Under the pieces are notes generated by a model that was given only the letters and a program-made list of their open reading frames with translations, was not told where the DNA came from and made no database searches. The position numbers and the translations under genes are program-made. A stretch of 64,000 nt of DNA from Prorocentrum cordatum (Eukaryota; Sar; Dinophyceae; Prorocentrales; Prorocentraceae), in assembly GCA_963575745.1 (NCBI GenBank), contig CAUYUJ010017896.1, positions 76,806 through 140,805 of the forward strand, read 5' to 3'. Shown one piece after another: positions 1 to 9,395 of this stretch (the first letter of the stretch is position 1; every line of letters begins with the position of its first letter).

Positions 1-320
1 GGGGGGGGGGCACCCCCTGGGCAGCGGGTGCAGAGGCAGGCGGGGGGGACTCGAGGCGGCGCTCTGACTCCTTTTATATGATGCACCTCCCCCTCCTGCA
101 GGAGGAGGAGGAGGAGGGTAAGAGGGAGGAGGAGAGGAAGGGGAAGGGGGATGACGAGGATGGTGAGGAGGAGGAGGAGGAGGAAAAGGAGAACGACCAG
201 TGCAAACCCTAGACTCATCAACGATGTTGGAATCGACCCTCCCCATAAGCTCCCTCGTCATTGGCCCACACACCCAGTCATGTCCACTGAGGTAAGTGCG
301 CCGATGGGATACAATAATTT

Positions 321-468
321 GAAGATCCTGGGGCGTGCCAAACATCATTTCCATGACTTCAACGCCACGATTCAGCCTGACTGTTGCGTCTTGACGATCC
401 TTGACCGTGCCAACACACCTTACCTGGACTTCAACGCCGCGAATCAACGTAACTATTGCGCTCTGTCA
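321..468. repeat. Direct repeat, two 72-bp units
   Basis: Two consecutive copies of a segment beginning GATCCT, with shared GTGCCAA and ACTTCAACGCC blocks 72 bp apart. The surrounding 1-536 is GA-rich at its start and otherwise shows no gene I can support. Confidence 0.5.
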
Positions 469-559
469 ATGTCAATCCAGAATCGTTGCAGAACAATGTT
501 TCTGGTGCGTTAGCCATGACAACTGGCAAAATTTCTTGCAAATGTTTGAAAAGAGTGTG

Positions 560-905
560 TGCCGCGCTCAGGCGAGAGCCACACTTGAAACATCACCTGT
601 ACTCAATCCGTGCATGTCTTGGACATGGCGCTCAGGCGAGAGCCACATTTTGACATCGAGCCGCCCTCAATCTGCGAAACTCTTGCAATCATAGAAGCGA
701 GTGTGCGCGGCGTTAAGGCGCGAGCCACATTTTGAAACAAAAACGAGCCGCCCTCAATCCGTGAAGATCTTGCAAGTGTTTGAAACGAATGCGCGCGGCG
801 CTCAGGCGATAGCACCATTCTGAACATCAGGTGCCCTCAATCCGTGAAGCTCTTGCACATGTTTGAAACGACTACGCGCTGCGCTAAGGCGAGAGCAACA
901 TCTTG
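560..905. repeat. Degenerate ~84-bp tandem repeat, five units
   Basis: The block GCTCAGGCGAGAGCCACAT recurs at 566, 630, 712, 800 and 883 (spacings 64, 82, 88, 83), each with CCCTCAATCCGTGAAG and TTGAAACGA between. Units are diverged. No coding potential is evident in 500-980. Confidence 0.75.
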
Positions 906-1386
906 GAAAGGACGCGCCCGCCATCTATGAACTTGCTGCCATGTGTTAAGCTTGATGTTCATAAATAGTAAGGCGGTCTCAGGCGAAACTCCCGGCCCCC
1001 TTTCCGATTGGCCTCGGGGTGCGACAGGAGGGTGATGTTGATGAGGAAAAGTGGTATGAAAGGTGGGAGGAATGGGAGGATGAGGCGGGGTAGGACGAAC
1101 CAGTGCAAGAGGAAGAGAAGGCGGATGCAGAGGACAGGGAGGCTGGGCTATTACTTCCCTTCTCGCTCAACTCGAAATGGCTGGTCCGCACCGCGGAAAG
1201 AAGGTCTCCCTTTCCCGTCCCCTTTGGCGGGCTGCGACAGTTGCGACACAGCTCAGGGGTCAGGACGAGGGCAGCCTCTGGCGAGCGACGGCGCGCGCGC
1301 TCGGCTGCCCACGAGAAGGCCCTGACCTGGGGCGCCCGCCCGTTCAGCACCCTGGTGCTGGAGGGCCTCGTGAGCACGGAGCTGGC

Positions 1387-1520
1387 CGCCTCCTCCTCCT
1401 CCTCCTCCTCCTCCTCCTCCTCCTCCTCCTCCTCGTCCTCCTCCTCCTCCTCCTCCTCCTCCTCCCATTCCTCCTCCTCCTCCTCCTCCTCCTCCTCCTC
1501 CTCCTCCTCCCTCCCCGTCT
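1387..1520. repeat. (CCT)n microsatellite
   Basis: Nearly pure CCT triplets with a few interruptions. All long ORFs crossing it (poly-Ser, poly-Leu, poly-Glu, poly-Gly) are products of the repeat. Confidence 0.95.
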
Positions 1521-1691
1521 GTCGGCTCCCCTGGCCGTGGCTCTCCGCCGCAGCGCGGTGATGGCCGGCCCTGACGTGCACGCCTCCCTCGCCGCCTCGT
1601 TCCCGCCGGGTGCCTTCTGCCAGAAGGGCCGCCCGCCCCGCCTCCGACGCCCCACGCCTCCCACATTCTTCGGCTCCACGAGCGCCTGGAC

Positions 1692-2588
1692 GTGTGGTTC
1701 TGCGTCTGCTGCGGGTGCTTCGTGGCCGCTGCGGGCCGCATGGTGGGCCTGGGCCTTCGGGCCAGGTGCCTAGGCCGCCCTTCGCGGGCTGGCCGTGACT
1801 GCCTCCAGCGGCTGGCTCGAGGCCTGTGGCCGAAGGCCAGCGGACGGCGCAGGTTCGTGAGGAAGGAGGCCGAGCTGGTGGTCGGCCCGAGGCTGCATGC
1901 CCTTCGGCGCCGCGCTGTTCGAGCAGCTGCTGCACGTGCCGCAGGCCGCCGAGGTGGCCAGGTTCCCCCTGCGCTGGGCACGGAGGCCGACGGCGCGCTG
2001 GACGAGGTGGCCCACCTCGCGCTGGACGACTCGATCGGGGACGCGCTGGGCGACTCGGTCCTCGTGGCGGCAGACCTGGAGGGGCCAGTCCCGATGGGAG
2101 CGGCCCCTCCAGGTCCTACGACTGGTCCAGACAGTTGCCCGCATCCTGTGATAAATTGCGGGATGGGAGAGCTCGAGAGGGGGGCGAGGAGCGCCACGGG
2201 CGCTGAGTCTTCCTCGCCTCCCCGCGGCCTCCCAGTGGACGCGACCTTCCCCGACAAGGTCGCCTTCCTCCTCAGCGCCGCCCGCGGCGACGCCTTCTCG
2301 GACGTGGTGGTCGAGGGCGCGCTGGACCTGAAGCGGCGGCGCCTCGCGGCGGCCGCCAGCGACGACGCCCTCTCGGACGTGGTGGTCGAGGACGCCCTGG
2401 CCGTGAAGCGGCAGCGCCGAGCGGCGGCCGCAGCGCCCGCGGGCCGTGGCCCTCCGCGCCCCAGCAGCTGGCCACCGGTGGCCACCCGCGGGGCGCCCGC
2501 GGGCGGCCCGCCCGCCAAGCGGGCGCGGGCCAGCGCCGCGCCGCGCCTGCCCCGCGCCTCGCGAGCCGCCGAGGGCGGCGACCGCTGA
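1692..2588 (+). CDS. Putative coding fragment with a Cys motif, unknown function
   Basis: The open frame has strong G/C third positions and ends at a stop at 2586-2588. Near its start is WFCVCCGCF followed by a Leu- and Arg-rich segment with one more Cys and RLARGLWP, a C-x2-CG arrangement that I associate with recurrent dinoflagellate proteins. Downstream is an acidic segment (ALDEVAHLALDDSIGDALGD) and two similar 36-residue blocks around DVVVEGALDLKRR and DVVVEDALAVKRQ, then a basic tail with PPAKRARA. From 1897 to about 1980 a second frame (MPFGAALFEQLLHVPQAAEV) has equally good codon bias, so a frameshift or splice near 1980 is likely. The real start is unknown. Confidence 0.4.
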   Translation: MWFCVCCGCFVAAAGRMVGLGLRARCLGRPSRAGRDCLQRLARGLWPKASGRRRFVRKEAELVVGPRLHALRRRAVRAAAARAAGRRGGQVPPALGTEADGALDEVAHLALDDSIGDALGDSVLVAADLEGPVPMGAAPPGPTTGPDSCPHPVINCGMGELERGARSATGAESSSPPRGLPVDATFPDKVAFLLSAARGDAFSDVVVEGALDLKRRRLAAAASDDALSDVVVEDALAVKRQRRAAAAAPAGRGPPRPSSWPPVATRGAPAGGPPAKRARASAAPRLPRASRAAEGGDR

Positions 2589-2679
2589 GCGCGAGGCGCG
2601 GCGTGCGTGGCGCGCGGCGCCGCGGGCGGGGCGCGTCGGCCCGACTGACGCGTTCCCTACCGCCTCACCCTCACCCCCT

Positions 2680-2812
2680 CACCCTCCTCCCTCCTCCTCC
2701 TCCTCCCCCTCCTCCCCCCCTCCCCCTCCTCCTCCCTCCTCCTCCTCCTCCTCCTCCTCCTCCTCCCCTCCTCCTCCTCCTCCTCCTCCTCCTCCTCCTC
2801 CTCCTCGTCCCA
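2680..2812. repeat. (CCT)n microsatellite
   Basis: CCT triplets with a few longer C runs. It directly precedes a possible short coding stretch. Confidence 0.9.
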
Positions 2813-3072
2813 ATGGCTCTCGCTGTGAGTTCGGGGCCACGGCCGCGGCCGATAGCGATGCCGACCACGTCAGCGAGGGGGCGGCCATGTTCCTGCGCGG
2901 AGAGTGCCTGGCCGAGTTCCCCCAAACGAACGTCGGTGCGCGCCTCGTGCCTCTGCGGAAGCTTGACGGTGGGGTCGGGCCTGTGGCGTGCCGTCGTCGT
3001 TTCGGCGCACTGCAGGGGTTGCGCGCCACGCGTTTCGTGCGCAGTTTCTGCAGGCATGTGTCAGAGCGTTAA
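2813..3072 (+). CDS. Weak putative exon
   Basis: Frame starting RCEFGATAAADSDADHV with GC-rich third positions until about 2940, then less convincing to a stop at 3070-3072. No family recognised. 3073-3550 holds nothing I can support as a gene. Confidence 0.2.
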
Positions 3073-3559
3073 TTACCTACCCCGCTTTCGCTTCCAGGCA
3101 AAACCAAGCCATACCATGCGCCTCCTCGTCAAGCGGCCTGACCAGTACAGGCTGCAATTTGGCATCGTTTGGTATCTCTTGGAAGCGAGGGTGGTCAAAA
3201 GCGAGGTAGGTTTGTTTCCCCCCTAATGTGGGCCGCACCAGTACGCGGTGGGACGACAGACCGGGTTTGAAAAAGTGCACAAGGCTCCTACCCACCCGCC
3301 CACGGATCTATTCTTGGCGCTTCGTGCCACGAGCGCGTTTCGCATATGCTTCGCCAGAGCTAAACCAGCTGGCGGCCGCGTGGCTAGGCATGTGAACCAC
3401 GCATCTCCGGTTGGGCGTGTGCGGTTTGACCAAATCGGTGAGAGCCACGAGCGGGTTCGACCAGGGCTGCTTGCTCTCGCCAGCCCACTTCGCCTTGGGG
3501 CTCGCAGGGGCGTTGCCCAACATCGGGGCTCGACTGCGGGTCGCTGTTCCGACCCACTA

Positions 3560-4868
3560 GGTGTTTTCTTATCTAGATGGCGTGGTTGTGGTGGTGGTGG
3601 TTCCCGCGGCGCTCGGAGAGCCGGCGGCGACGACGGTGGTGGAGGAACTCACCCGGGCGGGACTCAGCATCAGCGGAAGTAAACCCGCAGCGTGGACCAG
3701 GGACCCGTCAGCGCAACTGTCGCCACGGTCCCAAGCCTTACCTGAACCCACTCTCCGCTGTCTGGGGGCCACTAGCCACCGCCGCGTGGGTGGAGCCAGA
3801 AGACCCGCTCGCGCGGCTCGCTGTCCACGAGCAGACTGACGTCGACGAGGCAGTGCACGCAGCAGAGGGGCTAGTCATTCGACTGCAAGCGCTACTGGGT
3901 GCTGGATTTGGGGCGCAAGAGTGTTTCAGGCTGCGCCAAGCCTACAGTCACGGATGCGTCACGCACCTGCTCCGCGCCGGTTAAGAGGACGAGGATTGGC
4001 TAGCCGGGCTCGACGGGACCTTCCTGCAGGCGGTCGGGGGCTTCTTCGACGACGCCCTCGACCACGATCAGCGGGCGCACTGTTTGCTTCGCTGGACTGA
4101 CGGGGACCTATGGTCCGCCTCGGCCGCGCGGACGGCGGCTGCCGCCTGCTAGCTGGGTTGATTGGGCGCTTAGCCTTCACAGCACGTGCAACTGCTTTGG
4201 CGAGTCTACCTGGGCGCGGTTCAACGAACGCTGCCCCAGAGTGGCCCAGAGACCATGACCAGGGCAGAGGCCCCGCTTTATGCGCAGAGTTCGAGGTCGT
4301 TAGAGGCGCTCGATTGGACCGGCTGTCGGCGAACGGCTCCAGTGTATGCAAGGACCGAGATTCGCCTGCATCTGCTGGCTTCTATGAGCGTAGACGAGAC
4401 GGTGGACTTTCGCCCATCTGGCGGTCCTGGGGCAGGGGGCTTCCTGGAACTGCCCGTCGTCTGGGCGGGCGTGAAACCAGCAGTTGTCGACGAGCAATTT
4501 CGCATGCCACTCGCGGACAGGCTGCGGTGGCAGCTGGGCCATTTGGCGCAACTTGCAGATTTCGCGAGGCCGACTGGTTCCTGTGTGCGGAGGCACTTGG
4601 CCGACGCTGGCGGTACGCCCTCGAGTGCTCGTGCGGCCTCTACTGCAGCAACAAGCGCAACGTCCTCAGAGACTTCTGCGCGGGGTGGCACCAACGGAAG
4701 TGGCTCGAGACGCTGAAGCGTTTCAGAAATTGGGCCCCAGGCCTCGAAGCCGACCCCCTGCTGGGGTTCGTTCGGGCCAGAGCCTCGAGGCGAGTCCAAC
4801 CGTGGCGACGAGGGGCACCCCAGCAGTCCCAGGAAGGCCCCTCAAGCTCGAGTCCCGATGCTTCTTGA
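3560..4868 (+). pseudogene. Decayed non-LTR reverse transcriptase fragment
   Basis: The frame from 3561 begins FSYLDGVVVVVVVP, which matches the YxDD block of reverse transcriptase with the second Asp changed to Gly, then continues VVEELTRAGLSISGSKPAAW and TRD, the usual segment after that motif. Similarity continues in other frames: 3770-3981 (LIRLQALLGAG, RQAYSHGCVTHLLRAG) and 4186-4713 (GGFLELPVVWAGVKPAVVDE, QFRMPLADRLRWQLGHLAQ). A Cys-containing segment (YALECSCGLYCSNKRN) lies near 4620-4660 in the frame ending at 4868. At least three frame changes and the lost catalytic Asp make this a dead copy. The 5' part (endonuclease) is absent. Confidence 0.6.
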
Positions 4869-5010
4869 GACTTTTGCGTGGGTACGTGGTTCAGACGGAA
4901 CAGCGGGTCGCTGCCAGAGGCAGGGTGAGACTCTGAGGGCCGGGCGCCGGGAGGAGGCGCGGCTCGACGTCGCCGCCCGCGGCGCGGTGTTTGGGCAGAC
5001 CGTGTTTTTG

Positions 5011-5154
5011 TGATGGGCAACTTTTCCACCACCACTACAATATGTAGGACGGGGGAAAAGAGAGGATGAGGAGGTCCTCCTCCTCCTCCTCTTCCTCCTC
5101 GTCTTCCTCTTCCTCCTCCTCATATGGTAGTGGTGGTGCGAAATGAGCCCATCA
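5011..5154. mobile_element. TIR element, family F4 (TGATGGGC ends, CCT core)
   Basis: The left end TGATGGGCAACTTTTCCACC and right end GGTGGTGCGAAATGAGCCCA are inverted repeats that extend through CACCACTAC; the core is CCT-rich. The same ends occur on introns at 15775-16053 and, at the left end only, at 55633-55944. Here no exon join could be shown. Confidence 0.65.
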
Positions 5155-5239
5155 TCTTGGACATGAGCGTGACCTGCCTCAGCCGCCACCAGAGCGGAGG
5201 ACGTTGGTCGGGGCCGATGCCCTCCAGACGACGGGTAGC

Positions 5240-5640
5240 GTGAAGTCGGCGTGTCCCTCTACAGGAGGAATCTTCAAACATAGTCGAAACATAGTACGGA
5301 GACGACTTTGGGACTATGTTGGAGTATCCTTGAGCATCTTTCGTGTATCTCTTAGCTTTCGTCAACCATCTGCCTGTAGTCAAGCAGTGGCGAAGCGTCC
5401 TGGCTCGCCTATAGCCCTACCAAACAATGTTCTAAGAACCTTTTGTGGTCTCCACGAAACGTTCTTAGAACAGGTCTGGCGGAGTCTGTCTTGTTTGGAC
5501 ACATCAGGTTTCTGTTCTAAGAACATCGTTTTGGTTCTTAGAACATTTTGGGGTTCTAAGAACATTTCGTGGTAGGACTATAGGAATGCCGGGACGGTCG
5601 GTCCCTGCTCAATGTAAGGGGGACGCGCCCGACCTAAGCG
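5240..5640. mobile_element. TIR element, family F1, carrying a nested element
   Basis: The left end GTGAAGTCGGCGTGTCCCTC and the inverted right end (GGGGGACGCGCCCGACCTAAGCG on the plus strand) form TIRs. TAGC occurs directly outside both ends (5236-5239 and 5641-5644), a possible 4-bp target duplication. The right TIR is interrupted by a second element (5382-5610). Other F1 copies are at 21074, 21776 and 55331. Confidence 0.6.
5382..5610. mobile_element. MITE, family N, nested in an F1 element
   Basis: 229 bp with about 40-bp inverted ends: AAGCAGTGGCGAAGCGTCCT at the left and, inverted, GAGCAGGGACCGACCGTCCC at the right, both followed by CCTATAG and CCTACCA. Internally there are several GTTCTAAGAAC palindromes. 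A TGTA copy lies a few bases outside each end (a possible target duplication). The second copy is at 63012-63252, at the other end of the window. Confidence 0.8.
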
Positions 5641-6660
5641 TAGCTCAGCCGCGCGGTCTTCGACGCTGGGGGGGGGGCGCCCGGGAGACGCCAACCGCAG
5701 CGTGCGTCCGCTCCCGGGGCAGCGACGTGGCCGCGACGAGTCGGGCAGAGGTCCTGCGCTGCGGCTGGCAACCGCCGTACAGAACACGCGGCTGCACTTG
5801 CGGAAGGGCTGCAGTACGTCAAAGTGACCTCCGACGGCTTTACGAGAACAGCCGGTGAGTGCTTGGGTGGATGCAGTATCACCGAGGACTACGTTGGCCA
5901 AGCGCGAGGGTATTTGCAAAACCAACTTGGACCAATGTACCACGGGCCTTCGTGTCTCCCATGGGCAAGGCCCCAGTGGGGGTGGTAGTATATATTGGCG
6001 GCAGAGAGGCGGTCACTCCCTGCCAGGACCGCCCTGGCAGGACAGATACGGCGCCGCCGACGGGGACACTGCGCGCGGCAGCACCAGAGCGCCACTAGCC
6101 GCCCCGCAGCGGCCGCGACGCTTGTGGCCTGCACCAGCAGCTCGGCGAGTAGCGGGGTCGGCGCCTGGCCACCACCACTTGCAGAAGCGCCGGCGCCGCG
6201 AGCAGCCCACCGACAGCAACGACGACCACGACGACGACGACAGACAGACATTACCCGACCCCCACCCCGCACCCCCCGCCCTCGTTCTTGCCTTTCCTCT
6301 CGCACGGTTGCCCCTGCCTGCGATTGCCTCCCTCCTTTCCTGCTCCTCCTCCACCTCCTCCGCAGGGGTGCCCCTCGCTTGCGGCGGCCCCGCCACTGAT
6401 TTGTTGATTTGCATAGTTCGTTTCACAAGTTTTTCTGATCCGAGGTGGGGTCCGAGCGAGACGCGTCTGCTGCGTGTTTCCTCCTGTTTCGAGGCTTGCG
6501 GTGGCGGAAGTAGCATGTGACTTGGTGGCGCCAGCCGCCTTTGCCCAACATCGTCGGTTGAGCGGCGCGGTGGTGTCGCGTCAATCGGCCGCCCCAAGCT
6601 GTCCCTGTCGAGGATCCTACTGCCACCAGCGTGCTTGCCTTTGGCGCCTTCTCCTTCCGC
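5641..6660. other. No supported gene
   Basis: GC-rich sequence with scattered short frames, for example EGLQYVKVTSDGFTRTA near 5800, that could be exon pieces, but no join or family could be supported. Confidence 0.4.
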
Positions 6661-6663
6661 CCT

Positions 6664-7180
6664 GCAGATGGCGATGATGGTGGTGATGATGATGATGATG
6701 GTGATGTTGATTGAGGTGATGATTCTGATAATGATGATGACAATGATGAGTGTAATGAGGTTGGTTATTATGCTGTTTATAATGATGGCGATGTGCTTGC
6801 TGACGATGATGATGCTGACGCCAACGAGTATGACGATGATAATGATGCTGATAACGCTGATTAGTATGATGAGTATGAGGGTAATGATGACCATGATGAT
6901 GTTACTGTCGATGGTGATGCTGCTGATGCTGATGCGTAATATTGTTATGTGATGATTGTGATGGTGATGGTGGTGGGGATGGGAGTACATGTTGGTGACG
7001 ACTAGGGAGATGGGGATGATTAGCTGAGTGAGGATGAATAGCTGGAGTCACACTTACAACATAAGGGGCAGAAGGTGAGATGCCTCGGAGGATGGATGAG
7101 GATGATGAGGAGGAAAAGGAGTAGGGGGACGAGGATGAGGTCGGGGAAAATGATGTTCATGATGATGACAACGGGGGTTG

Positions 7181-7234
<54 letters not shown>

Positions 7235-7699
7235 CGGTACTGATGGTGATTGTGATGGTGATGACACTGATGACGATGGCAAGGATGATTCTGCAATTGT
7301 TGATGTTGATGATGATGTTGATGTAAATAATGCTAATTCTGAGGGTAATGATGCTGAGTTGACGACGATCACGATGATGCTGATGGTGATGATGATGATG
7401 ATGATGATGATGGTGAGGAGGAGGAGGAGGTAGAGTATGAATATGCGGATATTGATGATGTTTCCTGCTGCTGCTGATGATACTGTTGATGATAATGATG
7501 CTGATGCTGATGTTGATGCTGCGGAGATGGTGATGCTGATGATGTTGTTGATGATTACGATGATGGTGATGATGATACTGATGATGCTGCTGGTGATGAT
7601 ATTGCTGGTGCTGATGCTGATGCTGATCATGATGGCGATTTCTATGCTGATTATGATGATGCGGATGATGCTAACGATGATGTTGATGCTGATGCTGCT

Positions 7700-7764
<65 letters not shown>

Positions 7765-7790
7765 CGACGACGACGACGACGCTGATGATG
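6664..7790. repeat. Imperfect (GAT)n / (GATGCT)n array
   Basis: Two blocks, 6664-6960 and 7145-7790, of GAT triplets mixed with GCT, GGT and GTT, separated by about 190 bp of less repetitive sequence. ORFs of Met/Asp or Ile/His composition across it come from the repeat. Confidence 0.9.
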
Positions 7791-7950
7791 ACGAGGAGAA
7801 GGAGGAGGAGGAGGAGGACAGCAACACGGGGGCAGCCCCTACAGCGCAAGGCGGGCGGGTTAGACAGCGCCCCCCGGGATATACTTGTCTTGGTCAACGC
7901 AGGGCTTCCGAACTGCACCTGGTCAGGAGACTGGAGCCTCGGGGCTTGCT

Positions 7951-8094
7951 AAAGGTGCCCCTGGCCCAGGCTGCCCCCAGCTTGTCGCTCCGCTTCCGGA
8001 GCCCCTGTGGCCCCCAGGGCTTCGTGAGGGGCGCTCTGGAAGCTGCGGGGGACTCCTTGGAAATCCTCGGGGGCACCTTGGGCCAGGGGCACTT
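7951..8094. mobile_element. TIR element, family F5
   Basis: The left end AAAGGTGCCCCTGGCCCAGG and the inverted right end (plus strand GGGGGCACCTTGGGCCAGGG) are complementary. A related copy is at 18047-18187, inside an intron. Confidence 0.6.
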
Positions 8095-8098
8095 CCCA

Positions 8099-8285
8099 GA
8101 CTCCCGAAGTCATGATTCTTCCATTTCCTCAACGTCTTCCCCCAGAGGTCTCGACCCGTTCCCCGGGACCGGTGTTTCATCCCGAGTCGTCTTTTGGCGA
8201 TCCCGAGGGCTGGCAAGGGCCCCCAGAGGCCAAAATTGGAGAACAACCTCCCGCCTTGAGTTTTTTTTCAGCGCCCGGAGGAGAG
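8099..8285 (+). mobile_element. Decayed MITE, family A, copy 1
   Basis: Shares with the other family A copies the blocks GGGACCGGTGTTTCATCC, GAGTCGTCTTTTGGCGATCC and GGGCCCCCAGAGGCCAAAAT, followed by ACCTCCCG and a T run. The terminal hairpins are eroded. Confidence 0.6.
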
Positions 8286-8351
8286 GAGCGCGCCCCCCCC
8301 ATCCCTAAGGGCTTGTCGACTTTTCGCCAATCGACTTGTGAGAATCGAGCC

Positions 8352-8445
8352 AGATAAACCCAGGTAAATGCAGATAAATCGAGGTAAATCCAGGTAAATC
8401 TATATAAATCTGGGTAAATCCAGGTAAATCCAGAGATCTCCAGGG
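8352..8445. repeat. Minisatellite of 10-12 bp (AGGTAAATCC)
   Basis: About eight units of CAGGTAAATCC, CAGATAAATCG or TGGGTAAATC in a row. Confidence 0.85.
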
Positions 8446-8644
8446 AAAGTTCGAGCACTTCGCGGCCGCTCCAGCGCGAGTCGAAGGACGGCAGAAGTCG
8501 TTAAGCCTTTAACGACCCCAGCGGGGGCCAGGCGAGCCTGGTCCAGCCACCAGCCCGCAGGGCGCCGCCGCGCGCGGCTGCAGCGTGCCTGCCACGGGCG
8601 CCGCCCCGCGCCCCCCCCCCCGTTGGCCAGGCCATGGCCAGGCC

Positions 8645-8902
8645 AGGATCGAAGAGGAGGGGGAGGAGGAGGGGGAGGAGGAGGAGGAGGAGGAGGAGGA
8701 GGAGGAGGAGAGGAGGAGGAGGAGGAGGAGGAGAGGGGAGGAGGAGGGAGGAGGAGGTGAGGAGAGGAGGGGGAGGAGGGAGGAGGGGGAGGAGGAGGAG
8801 GAGGAGGAGGAGGAGGAGGCGAGGAGGAGGGAGAGTAGGGGGAGGAGGAGGAGGAGGAGGAGGAGGAGGAGGAGGGCGGAGGAGGAGGAGGCGGAGGACC
8901 TT
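8645..8902. repeat. (GGA)n microsatellite
   Basis: GGA/GGG triplets. The Arg/Glu/Gly-rich plus-strand ORFs and Pro/Leu-rich minus-strand ORFs here come from the repeat. Confidence 0.95.
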
Positions 8903-9395
8903 CACCTTGACCAGCCTCGGATCCCCGCTGAGTCGACTACACTGGGCCCCCACTTCGTTCCCTAGTCGCAATCGAGATCTGACTGAGATTGCATTGCAAT
9001 CCGTCACTTCGCTAGAGGGCCTGCAGTCGCCACAAAACGAACGGGCCCGACAGCACATCGCCTCCACGCAGAGGGCATCAGGCTGTGTGGCATCTGCTCA
9101 GACTGTCTTACGGCCACCTGTCCTTCTCCTTCGGCCTTTGCCCTTGTCCGCCCCCCGTCCGTTCCCCTTCCCTTCTGGCCTCGGCTCGGGGGGACGGTGA
9201 ATTAAGAACTGATGCGGGAGAGGGCTCGAAAAAACAGCTCAGGAACAGCGTTCGGAGGAGGTCTGGGAAACGGAAGCCTACCCGAGGTCGCCAGTTCTCG
9301 AAATCTGGCGTTGGTTTCAAAAGCAGGGGGGACGAGGAAGGGAAGAGCTGACCTGCCTGTCAAAACCTCGACGCCCCTCACCGCTGGCCGTCCCG

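Noticed and set aside
979-2518. Long minus-strand ORFs (318 and 421 codons) rich in Glu, Gly or Arg
   Set aside because: Their length comes from (GGA)n read on the minus strand; flanking frames lack consistent codon bias.
6013-6990. 325-codon minus-strand ORF with many Ile residues, resembling a membrane protein
   Set aside because: The hydrophobic part is the (GAT)n array read as ATC; the remainder is GC-rich sequence in a shadow frame.
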